Below, piece after piece: positions 53,788 through 64,000 of a stretch of 64,000 nt of DNA; the first letter of the stretch is position 1; the number at the start of each line of letters is the position of its first letter. A program made the position numbers and the translations under genes. The DNA lies in assembly GCF_020921035.1 (NCBI RefSeq), contig NC_063151.1, positions 3,782,001 to 3,846,000 on the forward strand. The letters run 5' to 3'. The notes under the pieces were generated by a model that saw only the letters and a list, made by a program, of their open reading frames with translations, was not told where the DNA came from and did no database searches. The stretch comes from Rhodamnia argentea. Its lineage: Eukaryota > Streptophyta > Magnoliopsida > Myrtales > Myrtaceae.

Positions 53788-56735
53788 TTTGGCGACCGAA
53801 CAACCTTCCTACTTTGTGTAAGTTAGCATACTAGCGCACTGTTTTTGCCAATTTCTTAAATGATGTAGAAAGGGACCTGTCGTTCTTTCTATAATGCATT
53901 GCAAAGTGGAAGTTGGCAAGAGCTTTGACCCCTGTAAATTCCCACAAGTTAAGCCTTGGTATTTGGCTGTCATCTTTGTTGCTTACTCCATGATGTTTGC
54001 AGTGATCAGCACTCTCAGTGCCCTTGTATTTATGTAGAATCAATGCTATGGTGCCACTTGTCAGAAATCTATGCGGAACTTTTACCTTGTTTACGAGGGC
54101 TTTTCACACTGAGTTCTTGCTTGGAATTTAATTTGAAGCTGTTGGCACTGGAACCCAGTGAAAAGCCAATAAGTAAATCCCTGAAATAGAAGCCGAAAGC
54201 ATGTCCCTGAGCTTTTTGTTTGTGCTAAGAGCTATTTAGTTCAGAAGTTCTGATTTCCCTTCTGCATCCCTTTTAGGGCTTAGTAGGCGTTTTGTGTGGC
54301 TTTCATCTATAAGAACTTTTTGAGTTTCAAAACAGAATTTTACTTGGGGATATGTGTTTTTGCAGTTTATCGAAATACTTTGGTCATATTCTGCATTTTC
54401 CCAAGTTTCAGTTCAGGCCCCGAATCATATAGTCAGAGTTTCTTAGGATGCACTAAAGATACATTGCTGACTAAAACCCTTCATCTTGGCAAAATGAAAA
54501 ATCTTGACTTTTGTTGTAAATTACAGATGTGACTTTTCCAGGTTTCTTTGTCGATTCTTCAATCCGTGAGAACTTCTGACCTTTTGCAATCAGATTTGTG
54601 CATCAGTTGATGGATTCAAAGAAAACCCCGTGGAAAAGGATAAAAATCTCAAATGAGTATATTGTAAAGTCATTTGTTGCATTGTTATAAGCTACTGCAG
54701 CTTCTGAAAAATCTTGGTTGTTGTACGCAGATTTCTTTTCTTGTTTCTGTCAGACCTAGCTCTGCTGCTCTCTTATAAGGGTTTTGGGATCTTCTCTTTG
54801 CAGTTGGCAGGTTCGTCGAAGAGAGGGTATTCAAAAAAGTTACTTGCTCAAGGCAGGGAAGGAGCATTGCTGTTGTAAATATGTCGGGATGGGGATTAGG
54901 TGTTGACATGTATATAGAAAAGGGCTGTCTTTAGTCGCTAATTTGGTTGTAGAGTTTGTTCTCGTCTGTCAGGCCATGTTATGACTTTGGCAGATACCAA
55001 CTAGACTACACCTTGAAGATGTACATTCCCTGCAGGAAGGACTAAATTGAAGAAAAAGAATTTCACTTTTGTTCCTGGCAATTCTTCCCATCCTCATTTA
55101 GTCTGAAGTCATGATGCCATGAAGCAAGCTATCCTCATTCTTTGGTGGATCTGTGTAAGGATCGTGCCCTTCTGCAGCGAGCCTGCAAAAACAAAGTTCC
55201 TTGGGAATTTATGTGCGGTTTGGCGCTAATGTGATGATTGAGGCAATGGCACTTTGTGCTGGATATCATAATCTTTTGCACAGGTCTGTCTGATCTCTCT
55301 CCCTAACAGAATCCATATCTACGCCTCCAAATCTCTTAAGATGAGGAGCGCCTGTAACTGTTATACTCGATGGATCTGTTGTGGGGGCCTGGAGCCTGGA
55401 ATGCGAATGGACCTATTTCCCTCTTACCACTTAAGTTAACCTGCCTGAGGGAAAACTTAAGAGAACCATGGATGGATCGCAAATGTCTACCACAGCTATC
55501 GAACGAGAAATGCAGTCATTCCTAATGGCATTTCAAGAACAGGAGTTGTTATAATGTTTTCCTAGGAATCTTCGCGCCTGAGAATTAGGAATTCTGATAG
55601 CTGTGATGAGTTCATTTAGGAGCCACTGTATTGTAACCTTAATGCTGCACCTCTCGCTGTTATCTCGAGCTTGACTGATAATCAGTAGTTGAATTTGATT
55701 TCTCACTTCTAATATGCTCAGGCTACAAAAAAGCCTTTCCTGGATTACCATATGCCTGCTTGGGGCTTTCGCAAAAATTGCAGAACATACCTTCCGCTTT
55801 TGGAATTTGATGGCGTGGTAAATGTGCCTGACATATGCCCAATATTTCACTTGCCTAGGTACAGAGACGTCTGTATGTCTTTCCCCAGCAGAAAATCCAT
55901 TCTGGGCATTAGATGCTTGTGAAGTAAGAGCAACAACACGAAAAGCCAGCAGGTTGGGACCGATAGAAAAGCACTTTTCCTGTCCGTTTCATTTAAAGTG
56001 TTGCTATTATTGGTATGTCTTCTTCCACAATAGCAGCAAAAACTGGTTGAAGAGTTCTTTCCAAAATTTAATGGGCGAAGTTTCCGGAAAACCAATCTTA
56101 TGAGTCAAGTAGATCGAAACAATAAAGAATAAAAAATCGCATATTTCTTTTTTTTTTATTTATGTATATACTAGAAGAGAGATGAGCTGGTGCGCCGCAG
56201 TTGGTACTTGGGCATGGAGCTTGAACCCGAGCAAAAGAGCAACTCCAGTTCCTACGCAAGATAAAACTTTCAGAATAAGTAACAACATACGTTTTCAGTG
56301 ATTTTGAGTACGAAAACGGAATCCTTCAAGCATGGACCAACGAGATTCGAAGGAATGCAAGTGTGATAACAAGACGAGTTTCCCTCCAAATCACAAAAAT
56401 CGCAAAAAATGTAGCACTACATGTTGAATCCGATATGAGAGCTGCTGCTTAGAGTGCAATTCTTGTTGTCTAGTTTGGCTCTTTTCCGCTTGTGCCACGG
56501 GAATTCAGGCGCAAGTGTGAGGCAGAAAAGGCAAAGACGATGAACATCCGCAATGTAAAGGAAAATCCTTGCTACCAGATAAACACTACGCAAGAAAAAT
56601 CCCTGATGGAATTGGACAGCTAATAGGTATCTCTATCTAGATATCAAACCAGGACCAAATTTCAGGGTGATCAAGTAGCAATCTAGACAGACTTCTCATG
56701 AGTGATGACCAACTTAAGGACGGTTGAATCCTCGA
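53788..56735. other. ATG14 3' region and spacer
   Basis: The first part is probably ATG14 3' UTR. The rest has only short, unsupported frames on both strands. No repeat with clear ends was found. A noncoding transcript cannot be excluded. Confidence 0.4.
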
Positions 56736-58232
56736 CTACCTCAGCCTAAGAGGAGAGAAATGTTTACAGAGTTCATGTTGGAAACCAAATGCACCTACTT
56801 CAGAGACCATAGTCGGAGTCTTACGGCGCAAAGAAACCGTTTCAAAATCCCAAGATGACCCGTTGAGTTCTGCCCGAATGGGATTTGGTCCAGAAATTCT
56901 TTCATGGACAATCTCAGACTCTAAACAGGTAAGTTTGATAAATCTAACTGGTCCTATCCCTCTGATTCCACAATAGTCAACGCATCAGTATGCGAGAGAA
57001 ACAGATGCAATAGAATAGATGAACGGCGATAGGTAAACAAAGCTGTGATCCATGATAAGAAATGCCATGAAGAATGTACTCGTTCTCTACTTTCCGAAAT
57101 AACTCCATGATCTACTCAGACACTAAGTTAAATAAAGAACAAAGTGCAATATTCATGTCACATGAAGGATGAACTTCTAAACTCTGTTTCACATAATGTC
57201 ATGCCAAAAGAGGTCAAGAGGTTATTTATCTTCTGTTCTGTCGATAAGTACAGCAAAAATTATACCTTCTGCTTCCTGAGCCAGTTATTTGTTTTCCTCA
57301 AGCGAAGAACTTGATGTTCCAAATGGTTGGTGTAGGCCTTTATCAACACAAGAAGAATGCAGCTCAGAAGATTAAAAACACAACTTTGAAGTTAGCTAGT
57401 AGAAGATCTCAACAGGTCACAAACAACCATCAGCTTGAATCACGCGGTTAACCTGTTTCCTTGCCCTTGATCTGGCGGCTGACTCGCGATTCTTGATCAT
57501 CCTCTTTTGCCTCCTCTCCACGGTCTTATCCATGACCTCATCTGGGTATCTACACTTCTTTTCACTAGATCCCTGAGAATCAGGTGATGTCGCAGATATG
57601 GCTGGCGCTGTAATGGGCAGAGATGTTTGGCTCTCTGCGTAACCCGTTTCAAAACCTTGGTTTTCATACGTAGAACTCGAAACATTGAAATTCGAATTAA
57701 GCACTACCAATGGCTGCTGCTGTTGGACTGAAGCCATGTGAAGTTGCACCCAGTCCATCGGCTGCGAAACCACCATCATGGGATCAATTACCTGAACAGG
57801 TTCCTGACTGATGGGATTTTCTTGAACATCCAAGTTGATGACACCGGCACCGACGAGAAAATTCTCGAGCGTGGTTTCTCCAAGAGTTATCTCTTGATTA
57901 AGGGTCTGGTTATTTACAGAACCGACTTGCTCAGTATCCACAATCTCACCCCAAACATCTTCCTCTGGTTTCTTATTCAGCGTCTCATTCAGGTTGAAGT
58001 TTCCGAGGAAGACAGAAGGGGCCGAATTTGGATTCTGCAGCTGAAGGCCTTCCTCTGCTGGTGTAACTCTAGGTAATTCGTTTAAGGTCATGCCGTTAAA
58101 AGGTTTGCCAAGATTCCCCATCTGCCTATGAACATCACCAAAGGTGAGAGTGGAGAGAGATTCTTCTCTACCAAACGGAAGAAAACGTGTCCCGTGAGGT
58201 TTAATTGCAGAAGGCATGCTTTTGTCATCCAT
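56736..58232 (-). CDS. Group A bZIP transcription factor, ABI5/DPBF-like
   Basis: Exon 1 (58232-57453) and exon 2 (57337-57266) are firm. Exon 3 (56918-56736) is a proposal that keeps phase. The total would be 344 residues. Exon 1 shows the conserved group A blocks: REESLSTLTFGDVHRQMG (about 22-39, with an RxxS kinase site at Ser25), EDVWGEIVD, and ITLGETTLENFLVGAGVI. Next comes the basic region TVERRQKRMIKNRESAARSR up to residue 260, with the N-x7-R DNA contact. Exon 2 begins the zipper (AYTNHLEHQVLRLRKTNNWL), with leucines spaced by seven but positively charged rather than acidic. Group A bZIPs bind ACGTG elements and act in abscisic acid responses in seeds or stress. The C-terminal SLRRKTPT of exon 3 would correspond to the family's LRRTSS block. 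The exact member is uncertain. Confidence 0.8.
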
Positions 58233-58652
58233 ATATGAACAACACAGAGGCCGAAAAGTTCATCAAGGATTGAGCTGTCAATGAAACGTCATTGCAAGCA
58301 AACCATGAAACATCGAATTTGCATTGCTCAACGAATGAGCTGACATAAACCCCGGCGAAGCAGATTTTGACTGTGATGTAGAGTGCTCAAGCAGACGGAG
58401 ATAAGAAAACCGATAACTTCAAGAATGGTTTAAATGACTGTATGAACACGGGAGCACGCGGACTTAGAGGGGGTCAATGAAGAAGATTACGCGGAGCGAA
58501 ATGCGAGCCGCCAAAATGATCGAAGAAACAGTTCGGTTAAAGAGAGAAGGTTCTCATCTTAACAGCAAATGCTGATTTTCATGCTACATTGTAGGGATAC
58601 AATGAAGGGTCTCTCAGGACCCCAACAGCACCTCTTCAGATCACTCCACCTA

Positions 58653-58676
58653 CCTCTCTCTCTCTCTCTCTCTCTC
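58653..58676. repeat. (CT)n microsatellite upstream of the bZIP gene
   Basis: About 12 CT units lie 420 bp upstream of the bZIP ATG. On the bZIP strand this is a GA repeat, common in plant 5' leaders and promoters. Confidence 0.8.
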
Positions 58677-58679
58677 CAG

Positions 58680-59691
58680 GAATAAATAGTCTGAGTACGT
58701 TGACAGTTATTTCTGGTAGTGGAAAGCCCAACTAGACACCCGAATATATTGAGAATGTGAGATTAGTGCCGGAAGTATAGAAACCTTTTGAAAAACGCAG
58801 AGCACTGATCAGAGTTTGAGCTAATAATATGACTACAGAAGGTAGTGGGAATATGTCGTATTCATGATGGACTCAATTGGTTATGATTTTATCGTCTACT
58901 GGAAGTTCCATAATCAGGGACCGCGAAAGCATTTAATCTCGTATTGTATATCTTCCTCCGTGGAAATTGGAAATGTTTAAGGCTTGTTTTGTAATGTTAG
59001 TCGGCATGGCTATCATTTTAAACAGGACATTTTCTCGATTTCACGAAGAATAGAAAGCCTCGACAGTTCCAGCCAAAATAAGAACTTCGCACAAGCAGCC
59101 CCACTACGACAAGCATAAGAAACCAAGCAAGATGAGGTGCGCACAGCTTACTAGTCACATTTGTGTAGCACGAGGGCTTGACAAATTGACGAAGCGAGCC
59201 GATCAACATAGAGATACTTTAAAACTGATACATACTGACTTACCATCCAATTACAAATGCAAGAGTCCCTAGAAGATGCCAGGAAATCAACTCTTCCCTC
59301 CGAGAATGGTAAACACATGGGAGATGGGTATCATAGTCACTTCGTTTTTCATCTTTATGTTCGGTTGAGGTAAAATGTCACCATTTAACTCGGATCAAAC
59401 TTTTCAATCATGATCAGTCCAGTATGCTATTCGATAGCCTTTTCATTTACCCTTAATGACAAGCTGTTCTGCAGCATTCCGGCTAGCAAGTTCTGACAGA
59501 GCATCAAAACTGGACAACTTTCCTCAGTTCCTACCCTTTTCTCAAACATGCCAATCTGCTATTATATGGTCATAATCTAAGTGATTACATGTGATAAAGG
59601 AAAGAAAATGATTTGCCACCACCATAAATGATTAAGGCTAACACCCTACCTCAAAAAGAATTGGAACTAGGCCCTGTTACATGTACAGAAA
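58680..59691. other. Spacer upstream of the bZIP gene
   Basis: No gene was recognised. It holds the distal bZIP promoter and the likely 3' UTR of the next minus-strand gene. Confidence 0.4.
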
Positions 59692-61943
59692 CTAAAAGGA
59701 CCAGTTAGACCGAAGCATAAAAGCTGTTAATTTAGCATTCCCATCAACTACATGTAAAATACCAGGGCGCAGGTTGAATTTCTTGCCTACGTTGAATTTT
59801 ATATAAGTTTCGGCCTGAAACCGATCCCACCTGGACTGACCTTCAGATGTCCCACCGAGACTTAAACCCCAGCCCGGTTCATCATTGCAATCGTTAGACA
59901 AGCTGACAGCCCATTCTACGCGTTTGGGATTCGACCTTTTCATCTCCATCCAAGCTCCTAATCTAATATCCTCGTCCAGCTCCGACTCCAGCATCAGAGC
60001 GACAGATCCAGATGAGGCGTAACCTTCTGTGCTCACTCCCAAAAGAGAGAGTTCTGTTTTCCCTGGAATTTGACACACAACTTGACCGAAAGTACTAAAC
60101 AGCTGCTCAATTTCATGAGAACCGATGTGCCTCCGCAATCCAGAAACACAATGACCGAAGGAAGCAGCGATATTTGATTTTCTTACGGTTAGTCCGATGG
60201 CACTGCCACTGTGATGATTTATCAGGGGAGGTCCAGAGCACGAAGATTCAGTGAGACCCTTTCCCTGCCACATAGAAGATGTTACTTGCTTGGAATATTG
60301 AGGGGGGAACAAGAAGCCGATTAGGGAAAATTTCCTTGACACAGGCATTTCAAGTTGAAATAAGGTGATGTGATCACGCAAATACATTATGCAGAGAAGT
60401 CACACAGTCGCTGGTAAAGAGAGGGGCAAAGTACATGGCGTCATTGAGGAAAAGGTCTGTTTATTCTCAAACATCTATTTCACAGGTTAGATCCTAGTAC
60501 TGAAATTACTTGCCTAATTATCTCCTATGAATGCCATGTAATCGGAATTTTGTTCTGCACTTAGTTTTATTCAATAACATATCAAACAAAAGTCATGAGA
60601 AAATTTGATTATCAGCTTGTACCTGATGAAAACAACTTGAAATGACACCAACATCTCTGCATTGAGCTCCAACTGGGACTGCCATCACAGAAAACCAATC
60701 ACTGAGATGTGCCTTGTAGAACACTTTTGCTAGGGAAAGTGGTGGGCTTTCTAGAAAACCATCTGCATGTTCTCTGCCCCTTTGACTGGCAATAAACTGT
60801 GCCGCAAGCACGTCTTTCTCGCGGACAGTTGTTTCGAAAGTGAATTTCGTGTCAATTCCAGTTCGAATTCCAGCTCCTGAGAAAGGACCATAATCCTGCT
60901 GATCAACATTATTAATCTTCAAAAGACCTCCCAAAACATCAACCTCCCCCCTCACATGGGTACTGGCTTCCTGAAATGGACTATCCTTGGAAGTCTTATA
61001 AAAAGATAGGACGCGCTCGACTTTGTCTTGTCTGTCCCTCAGTTTCATAATATCTGAAAATGCTTCCCTCTGCAACCGCTTTAATATTTCAATCTGAGAA
61101 TAAAATCATGGGAAGAACAATGAAGCCCTATCACACAACCTATTGTTCCATAGGAAATCGACATATCAATTGATGTTACAACCACAAAGCAACCCACTTG
61201 AACAATAAATCTAATTAAAAGTTAGAGCCCAGACATGGACATCTGATAAAGCACGACTAGCTATTTATGTACATGGATTTACACGTAAGTATAAAATGAG
61301 ATGGTAATCCTTAGATCTGGGGCAGCATTTGCTACGAGATTTGTTCTGTTATCTGAACGGGGGCAAGATACCGATGAAAGAGCTCAGATGGTAAAAGTCA
61401 ACCGTCAATGCAACAATCAATCAGACAGATTGATCGTATACCATGTGTTCATCGTAGAAATTGCATTGCCACTCTAGTCCGACAGTTAACCAACATAAAA
61501 TCTCATCCAACTCATCGAATTCTATTAAGTTACATAAAAATGCATGTGAATTTCGAATTGGGCGTCTTTCCTGTCACCTGTTCAGATCTTCTCTCACTAG
61601 CTGCTTATTTCTTTATGGTTCTACTGAGATGATATCGAAGTTATATCTAGTTCTCCATAAAGACACAGAAAAACCAAACATTGCTCCACGTCTAATCAAT
61701 AACGACTAACGCTCTAGCATCGTCATCGGCCTCTCGCGAAGTAGACAAAAGTTCAGGACTGAGCGCAGGCGACAAGTAGCAAAAACCTGGAAATGGGATA
61801 AAGACAAAACGAAGCGACAGAAAAGGAGGTACCGGACGGCGACGGGCGGAGCCTTCGCGGCGGCGAATGACGCCGGAGACGAACTCCTGGCTCGATTTGG
61901 CCAACCCTTGAAGCGATTCGACGAATGACGCGATCGGCTCCAT
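59692..61943 (-). CDS. Plant protein of unknown function with a beta-barrel-like C-terminus
   Basis: Exon 1 is 61943-61833 (37 residues, starting MEPIASFVESLQGLAKSSQE). Exon 2 is 61093-60623 (157 residues). The last open stretch, from about 60387 to the stop at 59692, gives up to 231 residues. Exon 2 has LKRLQREAFSDIMKLRDRQD and KVERVLSFYKTSKDSPFQEA, a helical charged part, followed by VRGEVDVLGGLL and FTFETTVREKDVLAAQFIAS. The C-terminal part alternates polar and hydrophobic residues in strands (SVALMLESELDEDIRLGAWM, WGLSLGG, AETYIKFNVGKKFNLRPGIL) and ends in a terminal Phe, as outer-membrane barrels often do. I infer a plastid or mitochondrial outer envelope location, weakly. I do not recognise the family. 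The exon 2-3 join is unresolved: no AG acceptor gives the right frame. A frameshift, an unusual acceptor or two separate products are possible. Confidence 0.7.
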
Positions 61944-62221
61944 GCGATTGTCCAAGCCAGAGAGCTGGACGTTCGAAGAGACTGAGCTGGGCAGTCCCGC
62001 CGTCTCCGTCTATCTCGCGGGTATCGGGTTTCCCTTCCTCAACGAGAAAGAGAAGCTGATGGAATTGGCGAACCGGATCGGTTGAACCGGGCCTGCAAAT
62101 GCATGTCGAGCAGATCCAACGGTCGGGCCGTTCTACAGTTCTTTTAGTTTTAGACTTGCTTTGCGATGAAAGCCTGGTTTCGTTTCATTGCAATAAACTT
62201 TACCGTTGACCATAAAAAAAA
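61944..62221. other. Promoter region of the unknown protein gene
   Basis: It contains the 5' leader and proximal upstream DNA of the minus-strand gene. No TATA box is clear. Confidence 0.35.
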
Positions 62222-62689
62222 AACACCGAAAAACTTTAAATTGATATACTTATGAAAAATTTATCCACTAACTAATTTTTTTACCATCAAAATCTCCAAA
62301 TTAGTATATACGTGACAAATTTACCAAAACTATCTTTTACCACAAAAAATCCCTAATTGTTACACATGTAATAAATTTACTTTTTGTTACTTTATGTTAA
62401 ATTGGGTTATACCATAAAAACAATCCAAAACAGTTGAACTTATGATAAACGGAGGGTAAAAATCCCGAACTACTACATCCATTAGCTATCATATGTCATT
62501 CAACTTAGCAATATGATTGTAACATTTAATGGAAACTAACGAAAGGTAAATTCCTTACCCAAAAATAAAAAAAACGAAAGGTAAATTTGTCTCGGGTGTA
62601 TCGGCTTGTGATTTTTGATGATAAAAAAATTAGTTTAAGGTAAATTTGGCACATATGTATCGGTTTGAAATTTTTCGTGATATTAATCC
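62222..62689. mobile_element. Long-inverted-repeat MITE, copy 2
   Basis: The left part has AACACCGAAAAACTTTAAATTG and the right end inverted CGTGATATTAATCC. The internal modules TACACATGTAATAAATTTAC resemble those of 43068-43573. It is more diverged and its ends are less clear. Confidence 0.6.
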
Positions 62690-62886
62690 AATAAAGGAAA
62701 GATACGTCAAAATAATAATTTACTTCTGAGTAATAATAAATTGGATGATAAATATTATTGAATTTGAATTTTCGGACGGTATCAACAGATTTGCGCCATT
62801 ATCGCATAAACAACGTTGTGGGTTCTTAACGAGCGAATTCATCATGCTTGTTTCTTGATCAACGCCGCCGTCGGCATCATCATGAT

Positions 62887-63973
62887 TCATGAGTATAGGT
62901 CGACCAGGAGCTTCCCCAGCAGACCCTGGACCAGAATCCTGTAGGCATTCTCCGTGGGATGAAAGGCGTCCCAAAACACATGCCCTGAGGCGTTCGAGCA
63001 TGTCAAGAAATCCCACTGGCTGCACATGAACCCGGTCTCTATTAGGCCCGAGCCGCAGCACCCTCGGTCCGAGATTTCAAACCCTGTCATGACGGGAAAG
63101 CAGAGAAATCTATTGTCACTTGAGAGAAGATCGAGCTCGGAAATCTCGGTCCCTGATGCGGTTACCGTCCAAGAGCTTTGATCGGTTCATATCTAGTCCT
63201 TGGTACAAAGACATCTTTGTACCAAGTCTTACCGTATGCTGCCGGATTCTTCATAATGTCGAGCAGAAGCCCGTAGGCGTCGACAAGGGCCATCTTGGCA
63301 TGAGGGAAGGCTCCGTTGAGGCGATGCAGCTCCAATGATAACTTCGAGTTGAACAGTTGAGCCATTCGATTGTCATCCTCTGCGCATCTTCTCTCGATTC
63401 CACTGGCCAGAGTTCTCTGCAAGGGTGTGCACCCGAGTGGACTCAAGCTGAAGACACCGATCCTCCGAGCACCCTTTATGTGTAGTTCCTAGAGTGGTCA
63501 CACGTGACGGGTCGGAACACATTAGCATGTCCTCTGGGAGATTCTAGCTTCTCTTAGTGCAGCTCGACAAACTATGTATGCACAGCGTGCCATTCGCGAG
63601 TTTGATAATCGAAAGCTTGTCAAGAACAGGCGTTTGGTTTCTTGATTTCCCGATAATTCGGACGAGAAACCGATGTAAATGGCATGGACAGCTACATGAA
63701 CGATCAACAGTCACACTGCTTATTTTGAATCTGAAGTACCTGCAAGAAGGATGAAGCCGAACGCACCAAAAGTTCTGTGTAAGAAGGAATGCTGTAGTTA
63801 AATATCCGGGTTGGGGTATGCAAATACGTAGCGGCAATGTCGTTGCTCCCTGCAGACACAATATACAGGCCGTTGGCAACAATAGAGTCCGCTCTCTCCT
63901 CTCCTATAGAGCTCTTCAGCTTCGTTTTGTACTCATCGAAGAGTCGTAATTGTGTCGACATCGGTATGACAGA
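62887..63973 (-). CDS. GDSL esterase/lipase, 5' part outside the window
   Basis: Three exons are visible: 63973-63740 (78 residues), 63488-63233 and 63083-62887, with consistent phases and GT-AG introns. They make 228 residues, roughly the last two-thirds of a plant GDSL lipase. The catalytic GDS serine block must lie beyond 64000. Seen are the block III segment VSAGSNDIAATY with the oxyanion Asn, RRIGVFSLSPLGCTPLQRTL, DRGCCGSGL, and the block V FWDAFHPTENAYRIL with the catalytic Asp and His. These enzymes hydrolyse acyl esters and are usually secreted into the apoplast. The substrate cannot be told. The intron after 63233 starts with a perfect hairpin. The gene is not truncated biologically as far as I can see, only by the window edge. 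Confidence 0.9.
63199..63226. repeat. Perfect 13-bp palindrome at the start of a GDSL intron
   Basis: CTTGGTACAAAGA (63199-63211) and its exact complement TCTTTGTACCAAG (63214-63226) are separated by two bases. On the gene's strand the hairpin begins six bases into the intron, right after GTAAGA. Confidence 0.9.
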
Positions 63974-64000
63974 CTGATTTTAACCCGAGAAAAGAGAGGA

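Overview
This window is nuclear DNA from a flowering plant, almost certainly a eudicot. The genes have many short exons joined by GT-AG introns, the intergenic DNA is AT-rich and full of small inverted-repeat transposons, and the gene products are plant families: an ALD1-type aminotransferase, a PLS-type pentatricopeptide protein, a group A bZIP and a GDSL lipase. The many transposons with GC-rich cores look to me like those of woody Myrtaceae such as Eucalyptus, but that is an impression. There is no bacterial, viral or CRISPR content. Exon models were built by hand from both strands, using reading-frame phase, splice sites and remembered family sequences. Exon sums were checked for phase.

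Layout. From 1 to 5 kb there are two related small-protein genes on the minus strand, separated by a repeat that carries a nested DNA transposon. From 5.6 to 12.0 kb (minus) lies a complete nine-exon ALD1 gene, the aminotransferase of the pipecolic acid immune-signal pathway. From 12 to 20.5 kb I see only repeats. A TRM9 tRNA wobble-uridine methyltransferase gene lies at 21.7-23.2 kb (plus). It converges on an intronless PPR gene at 26.1-28.0 kb (minus) that resembles PDM1/SEL1. Between these two is a scrambled patch of direct and inverted duplications that includes the 3' end of the PPR gene.

From 30.1 to 42.3 kb (minus) there is a complete 20-exon VPS51 gene, a GARP/EARP tethering subunit. 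About 5 kb of repeats separates it from a divergent 12-exon ATG14 gene at 47.2-53.8 kb (plus), a subunit of the autophagy PI3-kinase complex. Both act in endomembrane traffic, but their being neighbours is probably chance. The right end carries an ABI5/DPBF-like bZIP gene (56.7-58.2 kb, minus), a plant protein I do not recognise (59.7-61.9 kb, minus) and the 3' part of a GDSL lipase gene (62.9-64.0 kb, minus) that runs off the window.

I did not find a new multi-gene system. The most interesting items are the hairpin-forming PPR duplication, a gene-fragment-carrying transposon inside VPS51, a GC-AG intron, the missing splice acceptor in the unrecognised gene, and a perfect hairpin beside a 5' splice site in the lipase gene.
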